A DNA stretch of 37,916 nt from Bacillota bacterium. GTDB taxonomy: Bacteria; Bacillota; Limnochordia; Darwinibacteriales; Darwinibacteriaceae. The number at the start of each line of letters is the position of its first letter. Positions within the stretch are counted from its first letter, which is position 1. The stretch covers positions 1 to 37,916 of the forward strand of contig JAAYOM010000118.1 of NCBI GenBank assembly GCA_012520315.1, written 5' to 3'. The notes under the pieces were generated by a model that saw nothing but the letters and a program-made list of their open reading frames with translations, searched no databases and had not been told where the DNA came from. This document shows, one piece after another, positions 30,428 through 37,916 of this stretch. Made by a program: the position numbers and the translations under genes.

Positions 30428-31306
30428 ATGAATCTGCAGGAGATGATCTTGAAACTACAGACCTATTGGGCTGAGCATGACTGCATTATCTATCAGCCCT
30501 ACGATCTGGAAGTTGGGGCTGGGACAATGTCGCCAGCCACTTTTTTAAAGGCTCTAGGGCCCGAACCCTGGAATGTTGCTTATGTGCAGCCATGCAGAAG
30601 GCCTACAGATGGACGATATGGTGAAAATCCCAACAGGGTGCAGCACTACTATCAGTATCAAGTAGTGTTGAAACCTTCCCCCGACAATGTTCAGGATCTG
30701 TACTTGGGGAGCTTGGAGGCGCTAGGGCTTGATTTGTTAAAGCACGATGTGCGTTTTGTAGAAGATGACTGGGAATCCCCAACCCTGGGAGCCTGGGGTC
30801 TAGGTTGGGAAGTATGGCTTGACGGTATGGAGATTACCCAGTTTACGTATTTTCAGCAAGTGGGGGGCATAGATGTAAAGCCCGTTGCAGCTGAAATCAC
30901 CTATGGAATTGAACGTATCGCCATGTTTATCCAAGGAGTGGACAGTTTTTTTGACCTAAAATGGGTTGGCGATGTCACCTATGGCGATGTATTTATGCAA
31001 AATGAGGTGGAGTTTTCTAAATTCAACTTCGAAGCCTCCGACGCAGACATGTTGTTCACTCTTTTTGATTTATGCGAATCTGAGGCCAAACGTCTGATTG
31101 AAGCTGGTTTGGTTCTACCAGGCTATGACTTTGTCTTGAAGTGTTCTCATACTTTTAACTTGCTTGACGCCCGGGGCGCCATTTCGGTGAGTGAGCGAAC
31201 ACGCTTTATCGGCCGTGTGAGAACATTAGCCCGCATGGCGGCCCAGGCTTACCTGGCTGAAAGGGAAAGACTAGGGTTTCCCATGCTCAAAAGGGGGCGT
31301 GAATAA
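30428..31306 (+). CDS. glyQ: Glycyl-tRNA synthetase alpha subunit
   Basis: This is the catalytic class II subunit of the bacterial alpha2-beta2 GlyRS. The 292-residue protein starts [20 protein letters not shown]. It carries [26 protein letters not shown], the motif-2 region [18 protein letters not shown], and [13 protein letters not shown] with [16 protein letters not shown] (motif 3). The ATG at 30428 has GAGGGTGG upstream and matches the family. In-frame starts at 30359 and 30377 lie inside the promoter and are rejected. glyS follows with no spacing. Confidence 0.97.
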   Translation: MNLQEMILKLQTYWAEHDCIIYQPYDLEVGAGTMSPATFLKALGPEPWNVAYVQPCRRPTDGRYGENPNRVQHYYQYQVVLKPSPDNVQDLYLGSLEALGLDLLKHDVRFVEDDWESPTLGAWGLGWEVWLDGMEITQFTYFQQVGGIDVKPVAAEITYGIERIAMFIQGVDSFFDLKWVGDVTYGDVFMQNEVEFSKFNFEASDADMLFTLFDLCESEAKRLIEAGLVLPGYDFVLKCSHTFNLLDARGAISVSERTRFIGRVRTLARMAAQAYLAERERLGFPMLKRGRE

Positions 31307-33370
31307 ATGCAGGACTTTTTGCTGGAAGTAGGTTTTGAGGAGCTGCCCGCACGCTTTGTCAACAGGGCTTTAAGTCAACTGTCCGAAGCTGTCACCGCAA
31401 AACTGACCAAGGAGAGGCTTGACTACGGCAGGGTGCATGAGTATAGTACACCTCGCCGCCTAGCCCTTCTGATTGAAGATCTGCAAGAGGAACAGGCAGA
31501 TTTGGTGGAAGAGGTGAAAGGCCCGCCCCTGAATATTGCCCAGGACAAGGATGGAAACTTAACCAAGGCCGGTCAGGGATTTTTGCGCTCCCAGGGTGTA
31601 GAAGCGGATGCAGTCATTGTGAAGCAGTTTCAGGGAGCAGACTACATGTACGTTAAGAAGGAAGTGCCTGGTCTAAAGACCAGGGATTTACTAAAACCCC
31701 TTTTGGAGGATGTCCTTGCCCATCTGCATTTCCCCAAGAATATGCGCTGGGGCGACTATGAACTGCGCTATGCTAGGCCCCTGCGCTGGATGATTGCCCT
31801 GTTTGGAGACGAAGTAATCCCAGTTCAAGTAGGGCAAGTTCGGGCCGGCAGCACAACATTTGGCCATCGGCAACTGAGTTCAGGTGCTGTGATGATCAGC
31901 CGCCCGGGGGAATATGAGCGTATCATGCGTGAACACTACGTTATCGTTGATGCGGAAGAGAGACGTTCAGACATTTGGAAGCAGATTCAGGATCTAGCCG
32001 CCAAAGAGGGCGCACAGATTCTGGAGGATCAGCGTCTTTTGGATGAAATTACCAATCTTGTCGAATACCCCACAGCATTTTGCGGCACTTTTGCTGCTGA
32101 TTACTTGGAAATGCCGGCAGAAGTGTTAATTACGTCTATGAAGGAACACCAGCGCTACTTTCCGCTTTACGATGGTGAGGGCAATCTGGCTGCCAAATTC
32201 ATAGGCGTACGCAATGGAGAAAGCAATCATCTCGACAATGTGATCAGGGGTAACGAGAAAGTGTTAGCCGCCCGCTTGTCTGATGCTAAGTTCTTCTACG
32301 CTGAAGACCTGCAGGTTGACTTGGAACAGAATTTGGGCAGGCTCGCAGGCGTGGTCTTCCAAGACAAACTAGGTACTATGGGCGATAAAGTCAGGCGTAT
32401 TCAGGAGTTAGCAGGGAAATTAATCGAGCAATTAGGGCATGTTGATCACAGGGAGACTGTTATGCGCACAGCGCTGCTTGCCAAGTGTGATCTTGTATCC
32501 CAGATGGTCTATGAGTTTCCTGAGCTCCAGGGCATCATGGGCGAGAAGTATGCTTTGGCCCAGGGGGAAGTTCCTCAGGTTGCAGCAGGAATTCGCGAGC
32601 ACTATCTGCCGCGTTTTTCTGGTGACGCCCTGCCAACGACGGCGGAAGGAACAGTTGTTAGTCTGGCAGATAAGCTCGATACCTTGGTCGGCTATTTCGC
32701 GGTAGAAATGATCCCCACAGGATCGCAGGATCCTTTTGCCTTGCGCAGGCAGGCCCAGGGGATTGTGCAGATTCTGCTCCAGGGTGGTTATGATGTTTCA
32801 TTGTCATCCGTGATTGGACTGGCAGAAGAGGGTTACAAGGATGTAGTGATAGGCGCGGAGACCAGACAGGCTCTGCTCGAGTTCTTCTTGGCCAGACTGC
32901 GGGTATTGCTCACTGATCAGGGCTATGCTTATGATATAATCGATGCGGCCATGGCCTTGGGAGATGATCGCCTGGTCAGTCTGCTCGGCAAGGTGAGAGC
33001 GTTGACCCGGATTAGAGCAGAAGACGGGTTTGAAGATTTGATGACTGGCTTTGAACGGGTCGCAAACCTCGCTGCTAAATCCGAGAGTGACTACTTGGAT
33101 CCTAGCGCCTTTAACCAGGCTGATAAAGCCTTCCACACAGCTTTAGGGGGGCTAGAACAGGTCTGCCAGGGTCTGTTAGAGGAACAGGACTATCTCGGCA
33201 TTCTGCACGCTTTAAGCGGATTTCGAGCCACGGTTGACCGTTTCTTTGCAGATGTGATGATCATGGATCCGGATCCGGCTGTGCGCAGCAACCGTTTGGC
33301 ACTTTTGACGAATGCACTTGGCTTGTATAGTTTGTGTGGGGATTTACGCCAAATTGTTGTAAATAAGTAA
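31307..33370 (+). CDS. glyS: Glycyl-tRNA synthetase beta subunit
   Basis: The beta subunit carries tRNA-binding modules, including an HD-like domain and an anticodon-binding domain. The 687-residue protein starts MQDFLLEVGFEELPARFV. It contains YSTPRRLALLIEDL, PKNMRWGDYELRYARPLRWMIAL and MKEHQRYFPLYDGEGNL. The central HD-like part has LLAKCDLVSQMVYEFPELQGIMGEKYA with PLSLADK-like VSLADKLDTLVGYF. The C-terminus (DVMIMDPDPAVRSNRLALL) is the DALR-type anticodon-binding part. The start immediately follows the glyQ stop, so translation is coupled. Confidence 0.96.
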   Translation: MQDFLLEVGFEELPARFVNRALSQLSEAVTAKLTKERLDYGRVHEYSTPRRLALLIEDLQEEQADLVEEVKGPPLNIAQDKDGNLTKAGQGFLRSQGVEADAVIVKQFQGADYMYVKKEVPGLKTRDLLKPLLEDVLAHLHFPKNMRWGDYELRYARPLRWMIALFGDEVIPVQVGQVRAGSTTFGHRQLSSGAVMISRPGEYERIMREHYVIVDAEERRSDIWKQIQDLAAKEGAQILEDQRLLDEITNLVEYPTAFCGTFAADYLEMPAEVLITSMKEHQRYFPLYDGEGNLAAKFIGVRNGESNHLDNVIRGNEKVLAARLSDAKFFYAEDLQVDLEQNLGRLAGVVFQDKLGTMGDKVRRIQELAGKLIEQLGHVDHRETVMRTALLAKCDLVSQMVYEFPELQGIMGEKYALAQGEVPQVAAGIREHYLPRFSGDALPTTAEGTVVSLADKLDTLVGYFAVEMIPTGSQDPFALRRQAQGIVQILLQGGYDVSLSSVIGLAEEGYKDVVIGAETRQALLEFFLARLRVLLTDQGYAYDIIDAAMALGDDRLVSLLGKVRALTRIRAEDGFEDLMTGFERVANLAAKSESDYLDPSAFNQADKAFHTALGGLEQVCQGLLEEQDYLGILHALSGFRATVDRFFADVMIMDPDPAVRSNRLALLTNALGLYSLCGDLRQIVVNK

Positions 33371-33486
33371 AGAAGCACGTTTCGTGCAGGAAAACAAAGT
33401 GCTGTACAGAATACTGACCGTTGGTCAATTGGATGTACTTCCCAATTGGGAAATATAGAAAACAAAGTCAAGAAGGAGGCTACTTA
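33371..33486 (+). promoter_or_regulatory. Upstream region of ppdK with stacked palindromes
   Basis: Between glyS and ppdK lie a GCACG-TTT-CGTGC hairpin (33375-33387), the inverted repeat TGACC-GTT-GGTCA (33415-33427) and the perfect palindrome TTCCCAATTGGGAA (33439-33452). The 19 bases at 33422-33440 match 16 of 19 with 30360-30378 in the glyQ promoter. No clean -35/-10 pair is seen. The palindromes look like regulator sites. Confidence 0.5.
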
Positions 33487-36117
33487 ATGACAACTAAATG
33501 GGTTTATTTCTTTGGTGATGGCCAAACAGATGGTCAGCAGCATGACAAAAATCTCGTTGGCGGCAAAGGTGCCAACCTCGCTGAAATGGTCAGCCTTGGT
33601 ATCCCAGTTCCGAGTGGTTTTACCATCACAACAGAAGCTTGCGTTCAGTTCTACCATAATGGTGAAAAATGGGTGGAGGGACTCGAAGAGCAGGTTAAGG
33701 AGAACCTTACCCGTGTTGAACAGGCTATGGGTGCCCAGTTTGGCGATACTGAAAATCCATTGTTATTGTCTGTACGCTCTGGTGCTCGTGTATCGATGCC
33801 AGGCATGATGGATACTGTTTTGAATCTTGGTCTAAACGATGTGACTGTAGAGGCCTTGGCCAATAAGTCGGAAAATCCCCGCTTTGCCTGGGACTCCTAT
33901 CGTCGCTTTTTGCAGATGTACGGCGATGTAGTTATGGGAGTAGAACATGACCTCTTCGAAGCCGCTTTGGCTGCAAAACGTGAAGAACAGGGTGTAAAGC
34001 TTGATAACGAGCTTAGCTTAGAAGCTCTCCAGGAACTTGTAGCAGAGTATAAGGATATTATTCAAAAATCCGCCGGCAGACTGTTCCCAGACGATCCCTT
34101 CGAGCAGCTGCGCGGAGCAATTGATGCTGTATTCCGCTCCTGGAACACAGCCCGTGCTATTCGCTACCGCCAGATCAATCATATCCCTCATGAGTGGGGT
34201 ACTGCAGTTAACGTGCAGGCTATGGTCTACGGTAACATGGGTGCCAACTCCGGTACCGGTGTAGCCTTTACCCGTGATCCTTCCACAGGTGAAAATGTCT
34301 TTTACGGCGAGTACTTGATGGATGCTCAAGGTGAAGACGTAGTAGCTGGAATTCGCACGCCTCATCCGATCTCTGACTTAGAGGAAGAGATGCCCCATGT
34401 ATATACTGAGTTGGTAGAGATCTACAAGCTCCTCGAGAACCATTACAAGGATATGCAGGACGTGGAGTTCACTATCCAAGAGGGCAAATTATACATGCTG
34501 CAAACCCGTGCAGGCAAACGGACAGCTACAGCTGCAGTACGCATTGCAGTTGAGATGGTGAAAGAAGGTCTCATCGACAAGGAGACGGCTGTTTTGCGGG
34601 TTGAACCCGAGCAGTTAGATCAGCTCCTCCATCCGATGATCGATCCCAAGGCCAAGTATGAGGTAATCGCTACCGGCCTGCCCGCCTCTCCCGGCGCTGC
34701 AGCAGGACGTATTGTCTTTACCGCTGAAGAAGCTGAAGAGTGGAAAAACCGCGGCGAGCAAGTGATCTTGGTTCGCAACGAAACCTCCCCGGAAGACATT
34801 GGGGGCATGGATGTTGCTGAGGGTATCCTAACGGCCCGCGGCGGAATGACTTCTCATGCAGCCGTTGTAGCTCGCGGTATGGGTAAGTGCTGTGTAGCAG
34901 GTTGTGCCGCCGCCCAGATCAGCGAAGCTAACAAGACCTTGACCTTTGGAGATACAGTCCTCAATGAAGGTGACTGGGTCACACTCAACGGTACCGCCGG
35001 TGAAGTAATCGTCGGCAAGGTAGACATGATCGAAGCGGAAGTGGCCGGTGATTTTGCCACCCTCATGGAATGGGCAGATGAGTTCAGGGCGCTCGGCATC
35101 AGAACCAACGCCGACACCCCCCATGACAGTCAGACCGCTCTAGACTTCGGTGCTGAGGGCATCGGCCTCTGCCGAACTGAGCATATGTTCTTTGAAGGCG
35201 AGCGCACTTCGCTGGTACGCCAGATGATCTTTGCTAACGACTCTGCCGGACGGGAAGCTGCTTTGGCTAAACTGCTTCCTTTCCAAAAAGGTGACTTCAT
35301 TGGCATTTTCAAGGCGATGGAAGGACTGCCTGTGACGGTTCGTCTCTTGGATCCTCCTTTGCATGAGTTTGTACCTCACGATGAGGAAACCATCAAGAGG
35401 CTGGCTGCCGACATGGGTCTTAGCGTAGATACGCTGAAGGCTCGCATAGAGGCTCTAGAGGAGATCAACCCCATGCTTGGCCATCGCGGCTGCCGCCTTG
35501 GGATCACCTATCCTGAGATTTATGCTATGCAAGCCAGGGCTATCTTTGAGGCTGCTGCAGAGTTGACCAAAGATGGCGTCAAGGTGTTGCCTGAGGTCAT
35601 GATTCCCTTAATCGGTACAGTCGAAGAACTGAAGCTGATGAAGGAAGTCTGTGTTGAAGTTGCAGATCAAGTGATGGACGAAATGGGAGTCAAGTTTGAG
35701 TACCTAGTAGGTACCATGATGGAAATTCCCAGAGCTTGCGTGGTAGCAGATGAGGTTGCCAGCGAAGCAGAATTCTTCTCCTTCGGAACCAACGATCTGA
35801 CTCAGATGACCTTTGGTTACAGCCGTGACGACGCCGGCACATTCCTGCCTGAATACGTCGAAAAAGGCATCTTGGAGCGCGATCCATTCCAATCTCTAGA
35901 TCAGGTTGGCGTGGGCGCTCTGGTGCAGATGGGTGTTGAAAAGGGTCGTTCGGCCAAGCCCAATTTGAAGGTCGGTGTCTGTGGTGAACATGGCGGAGAT
36001 CCAGCCTCCATTGACTTCTTCCACAGGGTTGGCTTGGATTATGTGAGCTGCTCTCCATATCGCGTGCCCATTGCCCGCCTAGCAGCGGCACAGGCCAACA
36101 TCCGCAATCCTCGCTAA
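33487..36117 (+). CDS. ppdK: Pyruvate, phosphate dikinase
   Basis: This enzyme interconverts pyruvate + ATP + phosphate with PEP + AMP + pyrophosphate, and is used in clostridial glycolysis or gluconeogenesis. The 876-residue protein is full length. The N-terminal ATP-grasp domain has [17 protein letters not shown] and [16 protein letters not shown]. The swivelling phosphohistidine domain has [15 protein letters not shown] with H457. The C-terminal PEP/pyruvate barrel has [10 protein letters not shown] and the catalytic Cys in [11 protein letters not shown] (C832), with [15 protein letters not shown] at the end. ATG 33487 follows GAAGGAGG; codons back to 33421 cover the palindromes and are rejected. 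The PDRP regulatory kinase gene often near ppdK is not in this window. Confidence 0.97.
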   Translation: MTTKWVYFFGDGQTDGQQHDKNLVGGKGANLAEMVSLGIPVPSGFTITTEACVQFYHNGEKWVEGLEEQVKENLTRVEQAMGAQFGDTENPLLLSVRSGARVSMPGMMDTVLNLGLNDVTVEALANKSENPRFAWDSYRRFLQMYGDVVMGVEHDLFEAALAAKREEQGVKLDNELSLEALQELVAEYKDIIQKSAGRLFPDDPFEQLRGAIDAVFRSWNTARAIRYRQINHIPHEWGTAVNVQAMVYGNMGANSGTGVAFTRDPSTGENVFYGEYLMDAQGEDVVAGIRTPHPISDLEEEMPHVYTELVEIYKLLENHYKDMQDVEFTIQEGKLYMLQTRAGKRTATAAVRIAVEMVKEGLIDKETAVLRVEPEQLDQLLHPMIDPKAKYEVIATGLPASPGAAAGRIVFTAEEAEEWKNRGEQVILVRNETSPEDIGGMDVAEGILTARGGMTSHAAVVARGMGKCCVAGCAAAQISEANKTLTFGDTVLNEGDWVTLNGTAGEVIVGKVDMIEAEVAGDFATLMEWADEFRALGIRTNADTPHDSQTALDFGAEGIGLCRTEHMFFEGERTSLVRQMIFANDSAGREAALAKLLPFQKGDFIGIFKAMEGLPVTVRLLDPPLHEFVPHDEETIKRLAADMGLSVDTLKARIEALEEINPMLGHRGCRLGITYPEIYAMQARAIFEAAAELTKDGVKVLPEVMIPLIGTVEELKLMKEVCVEVADQVMDEMGVKFEYLVGTMMEIPRACVVADEVASEAEFFSFGTNDLTQMTFGYSRDDAGTFLPEYVEKGILERDPFQSLDQVGVGALVQMGVEKGRSAKPNLKVGVCGEHGGDPASIDFFHRVGLDYVSCSPYRVPIARLAAAQANIRNPR

Positions 36118-36130
36118 TCAGAAGTCTCGA

Positions 36131-36149
36131 AACGTCAGATAGGGAGGAA
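36131..36149 (+). repeat. Small hairpin after ppdK
   Basis: AGGGAG (36131-36136) and CTCCCT (36144-36149) form a 6-bp stem with a 7-base loop, just before the stronger ppdK terminator. Its role is unclear. Confidence 0.5.
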
Positions 36150-36166
36150 AACACTCCCTTGTGGGG

Positions 36167-36199
36167 AACCCATACTATAAAGGTGTGGGTTCTCTTTTG
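36167..36199 (+). terminator. Terminator of ppdK
   Basis: AACCCATAC (36167-36175) pairs with GTGTGGGTT (36183-36191) with one T-G pair and is followed by CTCTTTTG. The T run is interrupted. Confidence 0.7.
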
Positions 36200-36223
36200 T
36201 TCCCTTAAGATCTCAAGGAGGTG

Positions 36224-37916
36224 ATGGGCATAGCTCGCTTTCCAGATGAATGGATTGAACATGTTAAGTCATCTGTTGATATTGTCGAAGTTATCAGTAG
36301 ACGGGTTGAATTGAAACAGAGCGGACAGAATTACATGGGACTGTGTCCATTTCACAGTGAGAAAACCCCTTCTTTTTCCGTTAATCCCGACCGGCAGTTT
36401 TATCACTGTTTTGGCTGTCAGAGCGGGGGAAACGTGATCAACTTCATTATGGAAACGGAAAACCTCTCCTTCCCTGAAGCTGTAACGAAATTGGCTGAGG
36501 AAAAGGGAATTCCTATTCCCGCCATTTCTGCCCGGGACCAGAAAAGGGAAGCACGGCATGAACAGCTCCGGGGAGCCAATGAACTGGCCGCCCGCTACTA
36601 TTATCGTAATTTGCGCTCTCCCACTGGGAGCGCGGCCCGGGCCTACTTGCAGGACCGGGGAATCGATGAGGAGTTAGCCCGCCACTTCTATCTGGGCTAT
36701 GCCTCCGAAAACTGGGATGGTCTGGTACGTTTTTTGCAGGCTGAAGGCTTTGATTTAGAGCTGGCTCAGGGGGCAGGACTGATCACCAAATCTAAGCGAG
36801 GTTATATTGATCGTTTCCGCGGCCGCCTGATGTTTCCCATTTGCGACCATATGGGCCGTTTTCTGGGCTTCGGGGGGCGCAGCACAGGTGACGGCCGTCC
36901 GAAGTACCTTAATACAGGGCAGACCGAGATTTTTAACAAGAGCTATACCCTGTACGGCCTGAACTGGTCGAAAAATGAAATCAAGTCCCATGATGAAGTG
37001 GTGATAGTTGAGGGTTACACCGACCTGATCTCTCTCTTTGCTGTCGGTGTCAAAAATGTTGTGGCTTCACTGGGTACAGCATTTACCCCGGCCCATGGAA
37101 AGTTGCTGAGACGTTTCTGTTCGCGGGCCATTATTGCCTTTGACGGGGACAGCGCCGGTCAAAGGGCAGCCCTGCGGGGGATGGAAATTCTCCATAATGC
37201 TGGCCTGATGGTGCGTGTAGCGGTTTTGGACGAGGGACAGGATCCCGACAGCTATGCACGGAGGGCTGGAGCCGACAAGGTAGATGAGTGGCTCAAGTCA
37301 GCCAGACCCTTTAGAGAATACCAAATCGACAGAATTATTTCCCAGCACGATGTAGAAACTAGAGAAGGAAAACTGCGTGCCTCTACAGAACTTGTAACAT
37401 TACTTGCAGGACTGGGTAGCTCTTTGGAGCGAGATGAATATACTGGCTATGCCGCCCAGCGTCTTGGAGTCTTGGAACGTTCCCTGGCGGAGGAAGTCAG
37501 GGGAAAGCTGGGAATAGCCAGACCTAAGCGAACGCACAATAGGCATAATGTAAATTTAGCACCCTTAGAGGCAGGGGAAGAGCTGAGAGAAAGGGAAATA
37601 GTCAGGTGTCTCTTACACAGCCCAGGCCACTTGGGGGAATTACAGGCCCTGGGTATCACTGCCAGAGACTTTGAGCATCCTGATTATCGCCGCATCTTTG
37701 AATCACTGGGCGACAACAGCTCCGATTCAGAAACGGCGGCTGCGGCAGGGCGATTGTTATCGCTGCCGGGGCCGGTCCCAGGCTGGGAGGATTGTTTACG
37801 ATCATTTCATGCAGTTTTAACGCGGCGAAGATTGCAGAAGATAGAGGAAAAACTTTCCCTTTTGGAGAATGATAGGAAAGGTTTTGATATTCGTATGGAA
37901 TTATATCAGTTATTAA
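36224..37916 (+). CDS. dnaG: DNA primase (3' truncated by window end)
   Basis: DnaG makes RNA primers for replication. About 564 residues are visible and the frame runs off the window. The CHC2 zinc ribbon has C41, H44, C62 and C65 (GLCPFHSEKTPSFSVN, FYHCFGCQSGGN). The Toprim catalytic core has VIVEGYTDLISL and IIAFDGDSAGQRAA, with FRGRLMFPICD and GFGGRS just before it. The start of the C-terminal helicase-interacting region is also present. I chose ATG 36224 by family similarity, but AAGGAGGTG ends at the base before it, which is unusually close. No in-frame upstream start exists beyond 36209, where a stop precedes. ppdK-dnaG is a common clostridial order, usually followed by rpoD. Confidence 0.95.
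   Translation, partial: MGIARFPDEWIEHVKSSVDIVEVISRRVELKQSGQNYMGLCPFHSEKTPSFSVNPDRQFYHCFGCQSGGNVINFIMETENLSFPEAVTKLAEEKGIPIPAISARDQKREARHEQLRGANELAARYYYRNLRSPTGSAARAYLQDRGIDEELARHFYLGYASENWDGLVRFLQAEGFDLELAQGAGLITKSKRGYIDRFRGRLMFPICDHMGRFLGFGGRSTGDGRPKYLNTGQTEIFNKSYTLYGLNWSKNEIKSHDEVVIVEGYTDLISLFAVGVKNVVASLGTAFTPAHGKLLRRFCSRAIIAFDGDSAGQRAALRGMEILHNAGLMVRVAVLDEGQDPDSYARRAGADKVDEWLKSARPFREYQIDRIISQHDVETREGKLRASTELVTLLAGLGSSLERDEYTGYAAQRLGVLERSLAEEVRGKLGIARPKRTHNRHNVNLAPLEAGEELREREIVRCLLHSPGHLGELQALGITARDFEHPDYRRIFESLGDNSSDSETAAAAGRLLSLPGPVPGWEDCLRSFHAVLTRRRLQKIEEKLSLLENDRKGFDIRMELYQLL

Noticed and set aside
30415-30430. AGGGTGGAAC resembles part of a T-box motif before glyQ
   Set aside because: The leader is only about 50 bases, there is no terminator or stem I, and the stretch serves as the Shine-Dalgarno.
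33421-33486. N-terminal extension of ppdK
   Set aside because: It runs through palindromes and the Shine-Dalgarno; ATG 33487 matches the family start.
35690-36262. 190-codon minus-strand frame across the ppdK-dnaG junction
   Set aside because: Antisense shadow of ppdK and dnaG with low-complexity Arg/Trp/His composition and no ribosome-binding site.
1-37916. CRISPR arrays, insertion sequences, integrases, prophage or toxin-antitoxin genes
   Set aside because: I looked for regularly spaced repeats, transposase motifs and phage genes and saw none; the window is core chromosome.

Overview
The window reads as a chromosomal segment of an endospore-forming, probably anaerobic member of the Bacillota (Clostridia-type, roughly Peptococcaceae/Limnochordia-like). 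The evidence is the gene content and order: infC-rpmI-rplT next to a SpoU methyltransferase and pheST; zapA-cvpA-mutS2; yebC-ruvCAB; recO-glyQS-ppdK-dnaG. There are also sporulation-type genes (ytaF, yunB, a cwlD-like amidase), a superoxide reductase and a WrbA-type flavoprotein that fit an anaerobe, and Gram-positive regulatory RNAs (an L20-type leader and a T-box). No species can be named from the sequence alone. Nearly all of it is core chromosome. I see no phage, integrase, insertion sequence or CRISPR array.

Layout. Positions 1-1134 hold a uracil-permease gene cut by the window edge, followed by a terminator and about 230 bases without a convincing gene that may be a dispersed repeat. 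Positions 1415-3106 hold ytaF (minus), tRNA-Cys with its own promoter, a 44-residue zinc-ribbon gene probably on the tRNA transcript, and rpsD (minus). Positions 3261-5864 are a compact three-gene non-homologous end-joining operon: Ku, an ATP-dependent DNA ligase and a LigD-type primase-polymerase as separate overlapping genes. Positions 5872-7264 are the infC-rpmI-rplT operon with leader attenuator and an AUU start for IF3. Positions 7277-11977 hold the SpoU methyltransferase, a 36-residue YqzL-like gene with a strong promoter, then a phenylalanine T-box and pheS-pheT.

Positions 12028-18743 run in one direction: zapA, cvpA, a cell-wall amidase, a U32/RlhA-like protein, mutS2 and a signal peptidase. 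Positions 18811-23100 mix strands: a class A penicillin-binding protein (minus), yunB, a strongly reduced leucyl-tRNA-synthetase-like gene with degenerate signature motifs, and lgt (minus), which overlaps that gene tail to tail. Positions 23179-27164 hold murG, wrbA, superoxide reductase (minus), a 66-residue zinc ribbon, a PrsW-family protein and yebC. Positions 27218-33370 hold a 36-residue membrane peptide, ruvC-ruvA-ruvB-recO (coupled by start/stop overlaps), then glyQ-glyS. Positions 33487 to the end hold ppdK and a 3'-truncated dnaG.

The main themes are translation (S4, IF3, L35, L20, PheRS, GlyRS, tRNA-Cys), DNA repair and recombination (Ku/ligase/polymerase, MutS2, RuvABC, RecO), envelope and spore biology (PBP1, amidase, Lgt, MurG, CvpA, YtaF, YunB), and pyruvate/PEP metabolism. 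The items most worth a second look are the catalytically degenerate LeuRS-like protein at 21619-22410, the small cysteine-motif proteins, the palindrome-rich motif shared by the glyQ and ppdK upstream regions, and a hairpin that covers the ribosome-binding site of the amidase gene.
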